DNA of 53,234 bases from Nocardioides pelophilus (GCF_014180685.1 NZ_JACEHF010000006.1:1-53234), one strand, 5' to 3'; positions 7,569 through 15,933 are shown, numbered from the stretch's first letter. Numbers and translations are program-made. The notes: generated by a model from the sequence alone, not told the origin.

Positions 7569-9026
7569 GTGCCTGCAGGTGACGCCGACGACCTCCGCCG
7601 TCAGTTCGACGCTCTGATCTCGGGCGCCGAGTTGGGCGACCTGCGCACGCTCGCCGACCAGATGTCGGTGGTCTCAGGCAATGTCTTCGCGAAGCGGACG
7701 AGCAACCCGAACCTGCGCCACCCCAAGCGGGACGAGCCCGCAATCTTCCGTGTGCGGGTCGACCTCAATGACGCGCACCCGCCGATCTGGCGGCGACTCG
7801 ACCTGCGCTCCGACCTCACGCTCGCCGCGGTCCACCAGGCGTTGCAGGCGGCGTACGAGTGGACCGACTCCCACCTGCATCGGTTCTCCATCGGCGGCGA
7901 CACGTTCGACATGGGTGCTGAATGGTTCCTCTGCGAGTACGACGTCGAGGAGGGCGAGGACGAAGGCACGCCTGACGCCGAGGTGACACTCGACGAGACC
8001 CTGGTCGAACCGGGCGACGTCTTGCACTACGTCTACGACTATGGCGACAACTGGGATCTGACGATTCGCCTCGAAGAGGTCCTCCCGCTGACGAACGACG
8101 CGCCCCGAGCGAGGTGCGTCGACGGACAACGGGCCGCACCGCCGGACGACTGCGGCGGACTGCGCGATGCCGAAGACCTCGCCCAGGTCGTCGACGACCC
8201 CGCTGCGTTCGATGTCGCCGAGCTCAACGAACGCCTCGTCTCACCTGCCGGCGGACTCACCGACTGGGGAGTGCGCCCGGACCTCGTTCTCCTGCTGAAC
8301 CAGCTCCAACGGACGCCGGTCGGCGACGACTTCATCGCCCGCACCCTCGCCATCGGCACTCCCGAGCAACCCGACGTGCCGACCCTGAGGGCCAACCTCC
8401 GCGCGTACCAGTGGTTCCTCGATCGTGCAGCCGGCGACGGCATCCCACTGACTGCAGCCGGCTATCTCAGGCCCGCCGACGTCGAGGCCGCGTCGGAGGT
8501 TGTTCCCGTGGTCGGGGACTGGATCGGGAAGCGCAACCGTGAAGACCTCACGATCCCGATGCTCGAGTTCCGCCAGTCGCTCCAACAGATCGGGCTGCTG
8601 CGGAAGTACAAGGGCAAGCTCCTGCTCACCAAGCTCGGTAAGGCCGCTCACACCGACCCGGTCATCTTGTGGCGCCACCTCGCCGACCGTCTCGTCGACG
8701 GCAACGAGGACAGCTTCACGACCCAGGCTCGACTGCTCGCCCAGCTGTGCCTTGCGTCTGAACCTGAGGGAAAGCACGACGAGCGATTGGCCGAAGCTCT
8801 GACCTACCTCGGCTGGCGACAGCGCGATGGACGACCCGTCAGTGTCGACCAGTCCCGATGGGCCATCAGGGAAGCCACCCACGCGCTGGCCAACATCGCG
8901 TCGGAGCAACGTGATCGTGGGCTCCCTCGACTCGATCGTCGGGCACTCACGCCACTCGCCGTGCTGATGGCACGGACCGCCCTCTCGACCCAGGCCACGA
9001 TCGGCGGAACACGCTCGAGCGGCTAG
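7569..9026 (+). CDS. Plasmid pRiA4b ORF-3 family protein
   Basis: The 485-residue product starts with GTG. Residues ~55-200 match the pRiA4b ORF-3 (IS1096 TnpR-like) domain: FRVRVDLNDAHPPIWRRLDL, LAAVHQALQAAYEWTDSHLH, EPGDVLHYVYDYGDNWDL and DDCGGLRD. The remaining ~285 residues form a helical C-terminal region with no domain I recognise. The family is common on plasmids and transposons, where its role is unknown; it is not a resolvase by motif. Its position next to the tRNA fragment makes it likely cargo of the older element. Confidence 0.8.
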   Translation: MPAGDADDLRRQFDALISGAELGDLRTLADQMSVVSGNVFAKRTSNPNLRHPKRDEPAIFRVRVDLNDAHPPIWRRLDLRSDLTLAAVHQALQAAYEWTDSHLHRFSIGGDTFDMGAEWFLCEYDVEEGEDEGTPDAEVTLDETLVEPGDVLHYVYDYGDNWDLTIRLEEVLPLTNDAPRARCVDGQRAAPPDDCGGLRDAEDLAQVVDDPAAFDVAELNERLVSPAGGLTDWGVRPDLVLLLNQLQRTPVGDDFIARTLAIGTPEQPDVPTLRANLRAYQWFLDRAAGDGIPLTAAGYLRPADVEAASEVVPVVGDWIGKRNREDLTIPMLEFRQSLQQIGLLRKYKGKLLLTKLGKAAHTDPVILWRHLADRLVDGNEDSFTTQARLLAQLCLASEPEGKHDERLAEALTYLGWRQRDGRPVSVDQSRWAIREATHALANIASEQRDRGLPRLDRRALTPLAVLMARTALSTQATIGGTRSSG

Positions 9027-9137
9027 TCGCATCGGCTCCCAGTCGCCCTATGTCATCCCGCCCACTATGGGCGGCGCGGACGAGCAGGCGCTCGCACACC
9101 AGAGAAATGCGGTGGGCCGGGGCCGGTATCGCACCCG

Positions 9138-9185
9138 CCGCTCCCCGCGAAACGACGCGAGCCGCTCCCCGCGGAACGACGCGAG
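9138..9185. repeat. Tandem 24-bp direct repeat
   Basis: Two adjacent 24-bp copies (9138-9161 and 9162-9185) differ at one base. They lie between the stop at 9026 and the tRNA-Ala fragment. They may be an integrase or excisionase binding site, or a replication slip. Confidence 0.85.
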
Positions 9186-9219
9186 CGGTGGGATGCCGCA
9201 CAGAGCCTGCTCTTTAGGA

Positions 9220-9240
9220 CCGCAGGCTGACCTGCGGTTT
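9220..9240 (-). terminator. Hairpin beyond the tRNA-Ala 3' end
   Basis: CCGCAGG (9220-9226) and CCTGCGG (9231-9237) pair across a 4-base spacer, just beyond the tRNA fragment in its direction of transcription. It may be the former terminator of the tRNA gene. Part of the sequence, GCTGACCTGCGGTTT, recurs at 9328-9342 on the other side of the fragment, so an integrase-site role is also possible. Confidence 0.35.
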
Positions 9241-9247
9241 CATCGGG

Positions 9248-9291
9248 TGGAGCCTAGGGGACTCGAACCCCTAACCCCCTGCTTGCAAAGC
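9248..9291 (-). tRNA. 3' fragment of tRNA-Ala(TGC), integration (att) site
   Basis: Read on the minus strand this gives the anticodon loop TTTGCAA, the 3' anticodon strand GCAGG, variable region, a perfect T-arm (AGGGG-TTCGAGT-CCCCT) and the acceptor 3' strand AGGCTCC plus A. No matching 5' acceptor strand or D-arm exists upstream, and the anticodon stem is already imperfect (CCCGC against GCAGG), so the gene is broken in the anticodon stem. That is a common crossover point for tyrosine integrases that use tRNA genes. The intact integrase starts 146 bp further along. It is not a functional tRNA. Confidence 0.8.
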
Positions 9292-9374
9292 GGGGTGGCA
9301 GCCGGTCCCGCGCTCGGGCGATGGGACGCTGACCTGCGGTTTTGCGGTCATAGATGGACACCAGTGGTCGTCCA

Positions 9375-9415
9375 TCTGGCACCAATCTGGCACCACTTGA
9401 GGTAGTCTGGCACCA
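9375..9415. repeat. Three iterated TCTGGCACCA sites before the integrase
   Basis: TCTGGCACCA occurs at 9375-9384, 9386-9395 and 9406-9415, ending 22 bp before the integrase start. Starts are spaced 11 and 20 bp, close to one and two helical turns. A CACCACC/GGTGGTG inverted repeat overlaps the last copy. Likely roles are arm-type integrase sites or a repressor/excisionase operator. Confidence 0.55.
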
Positions 9416-9437
9416 CCGAGACGGGTGGTGGTGACCC

Positions 9438-10715
9438 ATGGCAGGCAAGGCCGCTGCGGGCAACGTGCGCAAGATCCACCTGCGCTCCTGCCACCACAGA
9501 CAGTCGTGCACCTGCGGCGGCCGCGGCTCCCACGTGAGGCCTTGCCCGAAGGCGATCCGCTGTCGCTGTGAGGGCCGCTGGCAGGCCCGCGTGACCGCGC
9601 CCAACGGCGCCGTGATCAAGGCTCCGTCGACCTTCAGGGCGAAGATCGACGCCGAGGAGTGGGTCAAGGCTGAGCGGGCGCTTATGGAGGACCCGTCGTC
9701 GTACGTCACCGCCCAAGCGAGGCTGGACGCCGCGAAAGAGCAGGCACGACGCGACGCCGCCAACACATTCGCCCTGTACGCCGACCGGTACCTCACCTCG
9801 CGCGACCTGCGCCCGAAGACGATCCGCGAGTACCGAGGTCTGCTCGACCGGGTGTTGCTTCCCACCTTCGGCGACGTGCCGTTGAAGCAGATCACCCGCG
9901 ATGCGGTGCGGACCTGGCACGCGGCGTTGCCGACGGAGACGCCGGCTGCCAACGCCGCGGCGTACCGCTTCCTGCGCTCCGTCATGGGCGCGGCAGAGGA
10001 CGACGAGCTGATCGACCGCAACCCGGTGCGCATCCAGAAGGCCTCGACCGCTCGCGTGCGGAATCCACAGCGGCCCTCCCCCGTCGATGAGATGGCGACC
10101 ATCGTCGACAACATGCCGGAGCGGCTGCGCCTCTTCATCGTGCTCGCCGCCTTCGCCGGCATGCGCGAAGGCGAGATCTTCGAGCTCCGCCGCAGCGATA
10201 TCGAGCCGACCTCGGGCTCGATCTCGGTGACCCGCAAGATCGAGAAGGACGCCGACCCGAAGGCCGATGGCGCCTGCGCCGAGTGCGGCCGGGTGATCGG
10301 GCCGCCCAAGACCGAGAAGGGCATCCGCGTCGTCCACCTGCCGCCGACATTCCTCCCGCTGCTCCGCGCGCACCTGCTCGCCCACACGGCGCCCGGGTCC
10401 AACGGACTGCTCTTCCCCGGCGAGCGCAAGGACCATATGAGCGCCCGTTACCTGCTCGACCGCTACAAGGTCGCCCGCGAAGCCGCCGGCCGCCCCGACC
10501 TCACCATCCACGGCCTGCGCCATTCCGCGCTCACCCTCGCCGGCCAGCACGGTGCCACCGCTGCCGAGCTCCAGGCCCGCGCGGGCCACGCGTCCCAAGC
10601 GGCCATGGCGATCTACCAGCACGCCACCGTCGATCGCGACCGCCAACTCGCCGAGAGGATCGGTGACACGGTCGCGACCTCGTCGGCATGGCTACAAATG
10701 CTCAGCGACAGATAG
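9438..10715 (+). CDS. Tyrosine recombinase / site-specific integrase
   Basis: The 425-residue protein is full length for this group. The first ~50 residues are rich in Cys and His (CHHRQSCTCGG, CPKAIRCRC), possibly a small zinc-binding module. An AP2-like and SAM-like DNA-binding region follows (~50-190), then the catalytic domain: Arg in AFAGMREGEIFELR, the HGLRHSAL box, and GHASQAAMAIYQHAT with GH and the catalytic Tyr. A CAEC insert sits in the middle of the catalytic domain. It probably drives integration at the neighbouring tRNA-Ala site. The iterated sites just upstream may serve in recombination or autoregulation. Confidence 0.93.
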   Translation: MAGKAAAGNVRKIHLRSCHHRQSCTCGGRGSHVRPCPKAIRCRCEGRWQARVTAPNGAVIKAPSTFRAKIDAEEWVKAERALMEDPSSYVTAQARLDAAKEQARRDAANTFALYADRYLTSRDLRPKTIREYRGLLDRVLLPTFGDVPLKQITRDAVRTWHAALPTETPAANAAAYRFLRSVMGAAEDDELIDRNPVRIQKASTARVRNPQRPSPVDEMATIVDNMPERLRLFIVLAAFAGMREGEIFELRRSDIEPTSGSISVTRKIEKDADPKADGACAECGRVIGPPKTEKGIRVVHLPPTFLPLLRAHLLAHTAPGSNGLLFPGERKDHMSARYLLDRYKVAREAAGRPDLTIHGLRHSALTLAGQHGATAAELQARAGHASQAAMAIYQHATVDRDRQLAERIGDTVATSSAWLQMLSDR

Positions 10716-11358
10716 AGCGAGGCGAGTCCCCACGGGGGCGACGCGCAGAGCTCGCCGCCCGCAGCGTCACGTCCACCTGGTCTGCCGCCCATTCGTCGGT
10801 CCGTCTCCTCGTCCTTCGCCTGACCTGAGTTGGGCCAGTCGGCTTAGTGCCTTGCGCGATGGCTGAGCCAGCTTGCGAGCACCACGTTCTTGCTGGTCAG
10901 GACCATGGCGGCGCCGGCGGGCTGACGGGCGTGGCCAACGACAGCGCGACCGAGCTGCGCCTCGTCGGCTCGTGGGGCCTCCACGTCCTCCAGGTCAAGG
11001 CCGACGCGCCGTCTGTCGACGTCCGTACCCGCCTGGACCTCGTCCTTGACGCGCTTGGCAGGTGTCAATCCCGTCGGATTCAGTGACGAACGTCGGCAGT
11101 AGCGACCCCTGGATCCCGATTTAGTGCCTTGGTGACGCACTAAACGCACGCATCACCGCAGGTCACAGCGTTCCGGCCTCTCGGAATCGGTGCAAGTGAC
11201 CCAAGTCAGGCCTGATCTGCCGCACGCCGCCGGCGCACACGCTCCGTGACCTCGCCGGAGAGCCGGGTCGTAGCCGGATCGTGCCCGAGCCACTACTCCC
11301 CCGGTGTGGGAAAGACGGCGGCGATGAACGGTGAGCCGCGTCGCAGATCCCCGGCCAG
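10716..11358. other. Gene-poor stretch after the integrase
   Basis: No convincing gene is seen in these 643 bp. Short open frames on both strands around 10844-11149 lack homology, ribosome sites and plausible composition. An 11-bp direct repeat (TTAGTGCCTTG at 10844-10854 and 11121-11131) brackets that segment. The second copy overlaps a TTTAGTG/CACTAAA inverted repeat (11120-11144). Confidence 0.5.
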
Positions 11359-11847
11359 TCAGTACTCGCTGACGAGCTCGTTGATGCGCCACTCACCGTC
11401 TTCAACAACGAGATTGATCTCGGTCGACTCGTAATCGTCGGGATTGAGGTCGGGCGCCTTTCCGCTCTGACATCCGTACACCTCGGTAATGCCCACCGTC
11501 GCGAACTCCCCGTCGATCTCCGTCTCGCCGACCTCAACGAACCCTGACGGGCATTCGAACGCGGCGGTCTCATCAACCTCGCAAAGCAAGCCATCCCCTC
11601 GTTGAGTCTTAGTTACCCTCTCGACCATGCCGTCGCACTCTTGCGCGTCCTCTGCAGCGAAGTAGGCCTCAACCACGGCGGCAGGGGACTGAGGGGGAGT
11701 CGCGCGGGCCTGGCTCGCCGCGCCAGCCGAGCCGTCGTCGCCCGACCGATCTGCGCGTTCCGCTCCGCATGACGCCAGCAACGGCAGTGCCACGAGTAGC
11801 CCGACCAGGCCCGCCAACGCTGGCGTGCGGCCGCGCGAGTCGCTCAC
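11359..11847 (-). CDS. Small lipoprotein of unknown function
   Basis: I chose the GTG at 11847 because it overlaps the upstream gene's TGA by 4 bp (GTGA), a sign of translational coupling; ATGs at 11865 and 11856 are alternatives. The 162-residue product has a signal peptide ending LLVALPLLASC, so it should be lipidated. The mature region begins with a Ser/Ala-rich linker and then a compact domain with four Cys and an NTF2/DUF4878-like feel (AVVEAYFAAEDAQECD ... INLVVEDGEWRINELV). That similarity is tentative. Confidence 0.65.
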   Translation of the reverse strand: MSDSRGRTPALAGLVGLLVALPLLASCGAERADRSGDDGSAGAASQARATPPQSPAAVVEAYFAAEDAQECDGMVERVTKTQRGDGLLCEVDETAAFECPSGFVEVGETEIDGEFATVGITEVYGCQSGKAPDLNPDDYESTEINLVVEDGEWRINELVSEY

Positions 11848-12629
11848 GACACCCATAGCTTCCATGACCCGTCGTCCTTGACCACCGTGGTCTCGAACGT
11901 TGTGCCGTCTCCGGTCTCGATGACTGCATCTGCGGTGTCAGGGCCGGTGACACCACCGCCGACCAGTTTGTACGCGTCGTCCAGCGACCCTGTTGAGCAG
12001 TCAGAGATCAGGTCAGCCATGAGGTCTGAGGCAGTCGAGTAGACCTCTGCGAGGCGGTCACATGTTCCATCCGTGATGAACTCGTTGCGCAACCAGATTT
12101 GATTGTCGATGACGTCTTCGTTTTCGCCCTGCCCGGACGAGCTGAACTCCTCGGTGTAGACGCCGTCGCAGTTCTCTTCCCAATATTCGCGGAGCCCGCG
12201 CTCCGGATCGTCGTAGGGACTCGGAGCGGCCGCGTCTTCAACGGGGTCGAGATCGTCCGGGCGAGCCTGATTTCCCAACTTCTCGATCTCTCCAACCAGC
12301 GTCGTGATCGCTCTGTGAACCTCGTCGGGGGCGCCGTCACCGGTTTCCTTAAGAAGCGCGATACGTTCCTGAACCAAGTCGCCTCGCGCCTCACCGAATG
12401 ATCCATCGAACCCATAACTCTCAATGCCGCTCACTGAGTAGCAGAAATCAGCGAGCGAAGCGTTCGAAGGTATGGACTCAGTTGAGCCGCCGTCTAAGTC
12501 TGCGTCTCGGTCTGGGTCCGACGACTGCCCGCACGCTCCCAGCATGATTGCGACGGACGCGACCGCGAGCGGTGCGACGATCGGTCTGACTAAGCCTAGC
12601 GAGCTGGGGCTGTGAGTACGCAGCCACAT
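11844..12629 (-). CDS. Lipoprotein of unknown function, coupled to the next gene
   Basis: The ATG at 12629 places a signal peptide (VAPLAVASVAIMLGAC) at the N-terminus, with the lipobox Cys at about residue 33; the longer open frame upstream is unlikely. The 261-residue product has an acidic linker, a Cys-containing helical middle, then a short C-terminal piece that again looks NTF2-like (TTFETTVVKDDGSWKLWVS). Its stop overlaps the next lipoprotein's start by 4 bp, so the two probably form an operon and may act together at the membrane surface. No function is known. Confidence 0.65.
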   Translation of the reverse strand: MWLRTHSPSSLGLVRPIVAPLAVASVAIMLGACGQSSDPDRDADLDGGSTESIPSNASLADFCYSVSGIESYGFDGSFGEARGDLVQERIALLKETGDGAPDEVHRAITTLVGEIEKLGNQARPDDLDPVEDAAAPSPYDDPERGLREYWEENCDGVYTEEFSSSGQGENEDVIDNQIWLRNEFITDGTCDRLAEVYSTASDLMADLISDCSTGSLDDAYKLVGGGVTGPDTADAVIETGDGTTFETTVVKDDGSWKLWVS

Positions 12630-13365
12630 CCTGAAGCTGACTCGGCCGGCGCCGCGACGTCGCTGAATCACGCGTACTCCTTGGTCTCGCACGCCGACCA
12701 ATCGTCCGCTGTGCTGGGTTCGCTGCCGATGGGGCGTCAGAACGCAAGATACTGGCTCGACTGCTCGGATGTCGTCGGGTTGGCCCACACCACACTGCCG
12801 GACCCCACTGTCGCTCGCCACTCCGCGAAGGTTCTGGTCGGACACTGCACTGGTTTCGCAGTCGGGGGCGCGAGCTCCGAACGGACGCGGTCCGTGTCAA
12901 CGCTGGCCGAGGATTGACCCCCTTTCCGCCGGGCGGGTCCTCCAGGGTCAGTCTTCAACGGGGCGCTGACAGTCTGGGCAGGTCGCCGACGGCGGGCGAG
13001 GTCCATTCCATGGCAGCCTCGATTTGATTCTGAATCGCGACAGAGGAGTGGTGCAAAGTCACGCAGCACGGACGCATCGTTTCCTGAAGACGGGCGAGAA
13101 GCGACTTCCCCCGCTGCGGGGCCCTAGCACTACCACCCGACACACGCCCGCCCAGCCTGTCGGCCACGGACCTCGTGCGCGGAGGTACGGGTCTCGGGCG
13201 CGTGCTCCCGCGCGTGGTCGAGTTCGGCCTCAACGGAGGCGGTCAGCATAGTGACCGCTCCCCCTCTGTTCGCATCGATTGTGCATCGGCCCGTGGCGCA
13301 CTGCCGCTACGATCCCGGGCGAAGGCCGTTCGGGCGAGCCTGACCCTGGACAGGAGGACCTGAGC
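12630..13365. other. Divergent intergenic region without a supported gene
   Basis: These ~735 bp separate the minus-strand lipoprotein operon from the plus-strand TM2 gene. The open frames present on both strands are short, overlap one another and resemble no family. Promoters for both sides must lie here, but no clear element stands out. Confidence 0.5.
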
Positions 13366-13920
13366 GTGAATGCTCCCAAAGTTGTCGTAGCTGTGGCCGC
13401 CGGCCTTGTCGCCGCTGTCGTGGTGTGGCTCCTTCCCGGGGCCGGCGCGTTCTCGCTAATCCTGTCCGCCATCGTCGGGGTGGGCATCGGCCTGGTCGTT
13501 GCGTTTGCAATGGGACAAGGCAGTTTCGGTGAACCTCGCATCATGCCCGTAGTGCCGGGCGATTTCTTCCTCCAGAGGATGGGACGCGAGGAGGGACCCG
13601 TGCCGTATACGACGCTGGTGACCCGCGCCCGAACCGGGTCACTCACGGGCGACACAATGGTGAGGACCCCCGAATCCGACTGGTTCCCGGCCCGTGAGAT
13701 GAGCCCGGCGATCTTCTCGAAGCGCACCTGGATAGCCACCTTGCTGCTTTCTGTGTTCGCGGGTGGCTTCGGCATTGATCGCTTCTACCTGGGCAAGGTG
13801 CCCAGCGGGATCCTCAAACTCGTGACCCTCGGTGGCCTCGGATTGTGGTCTCTCATCGACGTCATTCTCATCGCCACGAACCGGATGACCGACCGGGACG
13901 GACTGCCTCTCGCGCGATGA
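13366..13920 (+). CDS. TM2-domain membrane protein with a GYF_2-like segment
   Basis: The GTG at 13366 follows GGAGG and gives 184 residues. Two N-terminal membrane segments are followed by a soluble stretch (~60-115) with GPVPYTTLVTRARTGSLTGD and SDWFPAREM, the pattern of the GYF_2/DUF4339 domain. The last ~60 residues form a TM2 domain: KRTWIATLLLSVFAGGFGID, RFYLGKVPSGILKLVTLGG, then a second helix ending in NRMTDRDG. TM2 proteins are small integral membrane proteins whose bacterial role is unknown. Confidence 0.8.
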   Translation: MNAPKVVVAVAAGLVAAVVVWLLPGAGAFSLILSAIVGVGIGLVVAFAMGQGSFGEPRIMPVVPGDFFLQRMGREEGPVPYTTLVTRARTGSLTGDTMVRTPESDWFPAREMSPAIFSKRTWIATLLLSVFAGGFGIDRFYLGKVPSGILKLVTLGGLGLWSLIDVILIATNRMTDRDGLPLAR

Positions 13921-14042
13921 AGGTTGCGTAGGCGTGGCCCTCGCCGTGGGCCAAGGGAAGCCGTGTACATCGACCGCTACTAGCGGGCGGGCCGGGCGAG
14001 CGGGCGCCGAGCCGGAGAGCGGGTGGAAGGTCGCGGTTCAGT

Positions 14043-14451
14043 TCAGCAGTCGTCGTACTTCCACTCTCCGTCTTCTTTGATCCACGCGCCGGGGTGGTCG
14101 TCGTCGTAGACGTCGGGCTCGGCCTCGATTCGCACGTACTCGGACTTGGCTGTGTCAACCGGAAGTGGCCCCAGGGTGACGGTGTCACGGCCATCGGACT
14201 TGTCCCCGTCGATCTTCACTTTGACGGAGATGATCTTGAGGTCTTCCCAGCCCTTGAGGTTCGCCTCCAACTGCTCATCGCTGAGTGCGCAGCGTTCCGA
14301 GTACAAGTCGCTGACCGCATCGGCGTCACCGTCGTTGTAGGCATCGAAGAGTGCACGCACGGACTCCTCGAGGTCGTCCTCATCTGAGCTACACCCCGCT
14401 CGTCAGTGCCCCCACGGTGAGAACCAGCGCTGCCTATCCAAGTAGTTTCAT
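14043..14451 (-). pseudogene. Lipoprotein gene with a doubly broken signal peptide
   Basis: From a GTG at 14360 a soluble 105-residue domain can be read (VRALFDAYNDGDADAVSDLY ... GEWKYDDC), an NTF2/DUF4878-like pattern shared with the nearby lipoproteins. Directly upstream the sequence encodes what should be its lipoprotein signal: MKLLG from the ATG at 14451, then an in-frame TAG, then AALVLTVGALT, followed by a one-base shift before GCSSDEDDLEES. Two lesions in a recognisable signal peptide suggest a pseudogene. A cytosolic product from the GTG is possible but would not be exported. Confidence 0.5.
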
Positions 14452-14503
14452 GGCGGCAGCGTAGAGGTGGCGCGGACTTCGATGCGACGCGCGAGGACGG
14501 ACG

Positions 14504-14718
14504 TCACCAGTCATGTTCGTTGGTTGGATGAAGCTCGCACTCGACGGAGTCGGTGGGGCCAGAGTCCAGTTCGTTGTGGCCGCTCAGGTGCGTGTATCCA
14601 TCTCCGGAGTACCAGGGTCGGTCGAGATGGTGCACCGGAAGTTTCCGTCGGTGTCGGGTCGACGGACGACGCGCAACTTGTACGGCCCGTCCTTGAAGCG
14701 TCCCTTGGCCCGGGCACC
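14504..14718 (-). pseudogene. Frameshifted fragment of a secreted-type protein
   Basis: One minus-strand frame reads GRFKDGPYKLRVVRRPDTDG and NFRCTIST, then hits a stop. The adjacent frame continues plausibly with WYSGDGYTHLSGHNELDSGP and ends at 14504 (VECELHPTNEHDW). The piece opens directly after a stop and has no start codon. It looks like the C-terminus of a lost secreted protein with one frameshift. Confidence 0.33.
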
Positions 14719-14740
14719 TCACGGGAAGCAGAGTCTGCGG

Positions 14741-15556
14741 TCACGGACGCCCATTGCACAGAAGCCGAGCGTCTCCCCAACCCGAGTCTGCGTCAGTCCC
14801 CGGACCCTCGTTGCTAGCCGCGATGACGAACCGGAAGACTCCCCGCAGATCGGTGGTGACCTTGGACCCGGTGCCCGTCGGCACCGTTGCGAGCTCGATG
14901 TCGTCACCGCCCAGGTTGATGGTGAACCGCCCATTCGTGGTTCCCGAGTCGTCGGTCAGGCCAACGGTTGCGTCGAAGGAGCGGCACTTCCTCGAGGCGT
15001 TCCAGGTCGAGGTGCTGCGGTCCCCGTCGTCATCAAGCCGCATCACCCAGCTTCGGGGATAGCTCCGGCCCGCGATGTCGATGCTGTCGTCATGGAAGCC
15101 CGTGCACCCGCCGGTGCACCCGCCGGGGCGTCCCTCGATCTCGGTCTCGATGGGCGTCAGGTCTGCGAGGTAGAACCACCGATAGACGACGACGGTAGCG
15201 ATGTTCGAGGTGGCGTCGCGCAATGCGAGCCGGTAGAACTCTTTCCCGATACCGACCGCGCGTTGGCGGAAGGTGAGGGTGCCGTCCGCCGCCACGCGCG
15301 TGCTGCCAACCGCGTGCCATGGGCCGGTGGGCCGACTCCTGTGCTGAATCGTCGCCCGTTCTCCGCGCCACGCTCGCGGTGCTGTTCCAGTGAACCGAAT
15401 CCATGCGCCGGCGCGCACTGTGTGAGTCTTCGCCTGGATCGTTGCGGTTCGCTCGGCGGCGGACGGAGGTGCGGCGGCTCCCGACACCGGCAGTCCGTAC
15501 ATCAGACCAGCTACCGACGCGATCACGACGGATGCGATCCGCAGACGAAGGCTCAT
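14741..15556 (-). CDS. Secreted protein with C-terminal NPCBM-like carbohydrate-binding module
   Basis: The ATG at 15556 gives 271 residues with a signal peptide (LRLRIASVVIASVAGL...). Residues ~30-120 resemble an Ig-like or accessory beta domain (TVRAGAWIRFTGTAPRAWRG). The C-terminal ~130 residues fit the NPCBM/NEW2 module: SWVMRLDDDGDRSTSTWNAS, FDATVGLTDDSG, a run ending in a hydrophobic strand, and DADSGWGDARLLC at the end. NPCBM modules bind carbohydrate and are usually attached to glycosidases; here no catalytic domain is visible. The protein is probably a surface or secreted glycan-binding protein. Confidence 0.72.
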   Translation of the reverse strand: MSLRLRIASVVIASVAGLMYGLPVSGAAAPPSAAERTATIQAKTHTVRAGAWIRFTGTAPRAWRGERATIQHRSRPTGPWHAVGSTRVAADGTLTFRQRAVGIGKEFYRLALRDATSNIATVVVYRWFYLADLTPIETEIEGRPGGCTGGCTGFHDDSIDIAGRSYPRSWVMRLDDDGDRSTSTWNASRKCRSFDATVGLTDDSGTTNGRFTINLGGDDIELATVPTGTGSKVTTDLRGVFRFVIAASNEGPGTDADSGWGDARLLCNGRP

Positions 15557-15681
15557 GAGTGTTGTCACCCCCAGTGTCGATGGTTCCAAGAAACGATGGC
15601 CAGGCTATTCGGCGCCCGAACGGACCAAGGGACTTGGAGCCTAGCGGCCGCGAGGGCGGATGAAGCACGGATCGGATGGAA

Positions 15682-15933
15682 TCAATCGCCGGTGAGGAGC
15701 TTCCGCACGCCGCCGAACGCGAGCGCGGCGGTCAGGATCCACCCGGGCCAGAAGGTCACCTGCATCAGGAGATCGAGAACGGCGCTGTCCGGCTCCACGT
15801 ACGAGGCCGAGAACATGCTTGAGTCGCCGGCCGCCTGTACGACCGAGCAGACGATGAAGACCACGACTGCACCGACCAGCAGCACCGCACCAATCGCGCG
15901 CCCGCCGGCCGTGCCTTGTTTCTGAGATTCCAC
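15682..15933 (-). CDS. Small membrane protein with two transmembrane segments
   Basis: The GTG at 15933 has AAGGAG eight bases upstream and gives 83 residues. Two hydrophobic helices (AIGAVLLVGAVVVFIVCSVV and the segment around FWPGWILTAALAFGG) flank a short loop. An upstream ATG at 15990 would add a poorly supported tail. No family is recognised. Confidence 0.55.
   Translation of the reverse strand: MESQKQGTAGGRAIGAVLLVGAVVVFIVCSVVQAAGDSSMFSASYVEPDSAVLDLLMQVTFWPGWILTAALAFGGVRKLLTGD

Noticed and set aside
9138..9185. A CRISPR array
   Set aside because: There are only two adjacent 24-bp copies with no spacer.
9248..9325. A complete tRNA-Ala gene
   Set aside because: Only the 3' half folds. 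No 5' acceptor strand complementary to AGGCTCC and no D-arm are found, and the anticodon stem has a mismatch.
12612..13069. Opposing short open frames between the lipoprotein operon and the TM2 gene
   Set aside because: No ribosome sites, no similarity to each other or to families, and they overlap on both strands.
14513..15925. A long plus-strand open frame over the NPCBM region
   Set aside because: It is antisense to the NPCBM gene, has no recognisable domain, and arises from the high GC content. The minus-strand product has a signal peptide and a matching C-terminal module.
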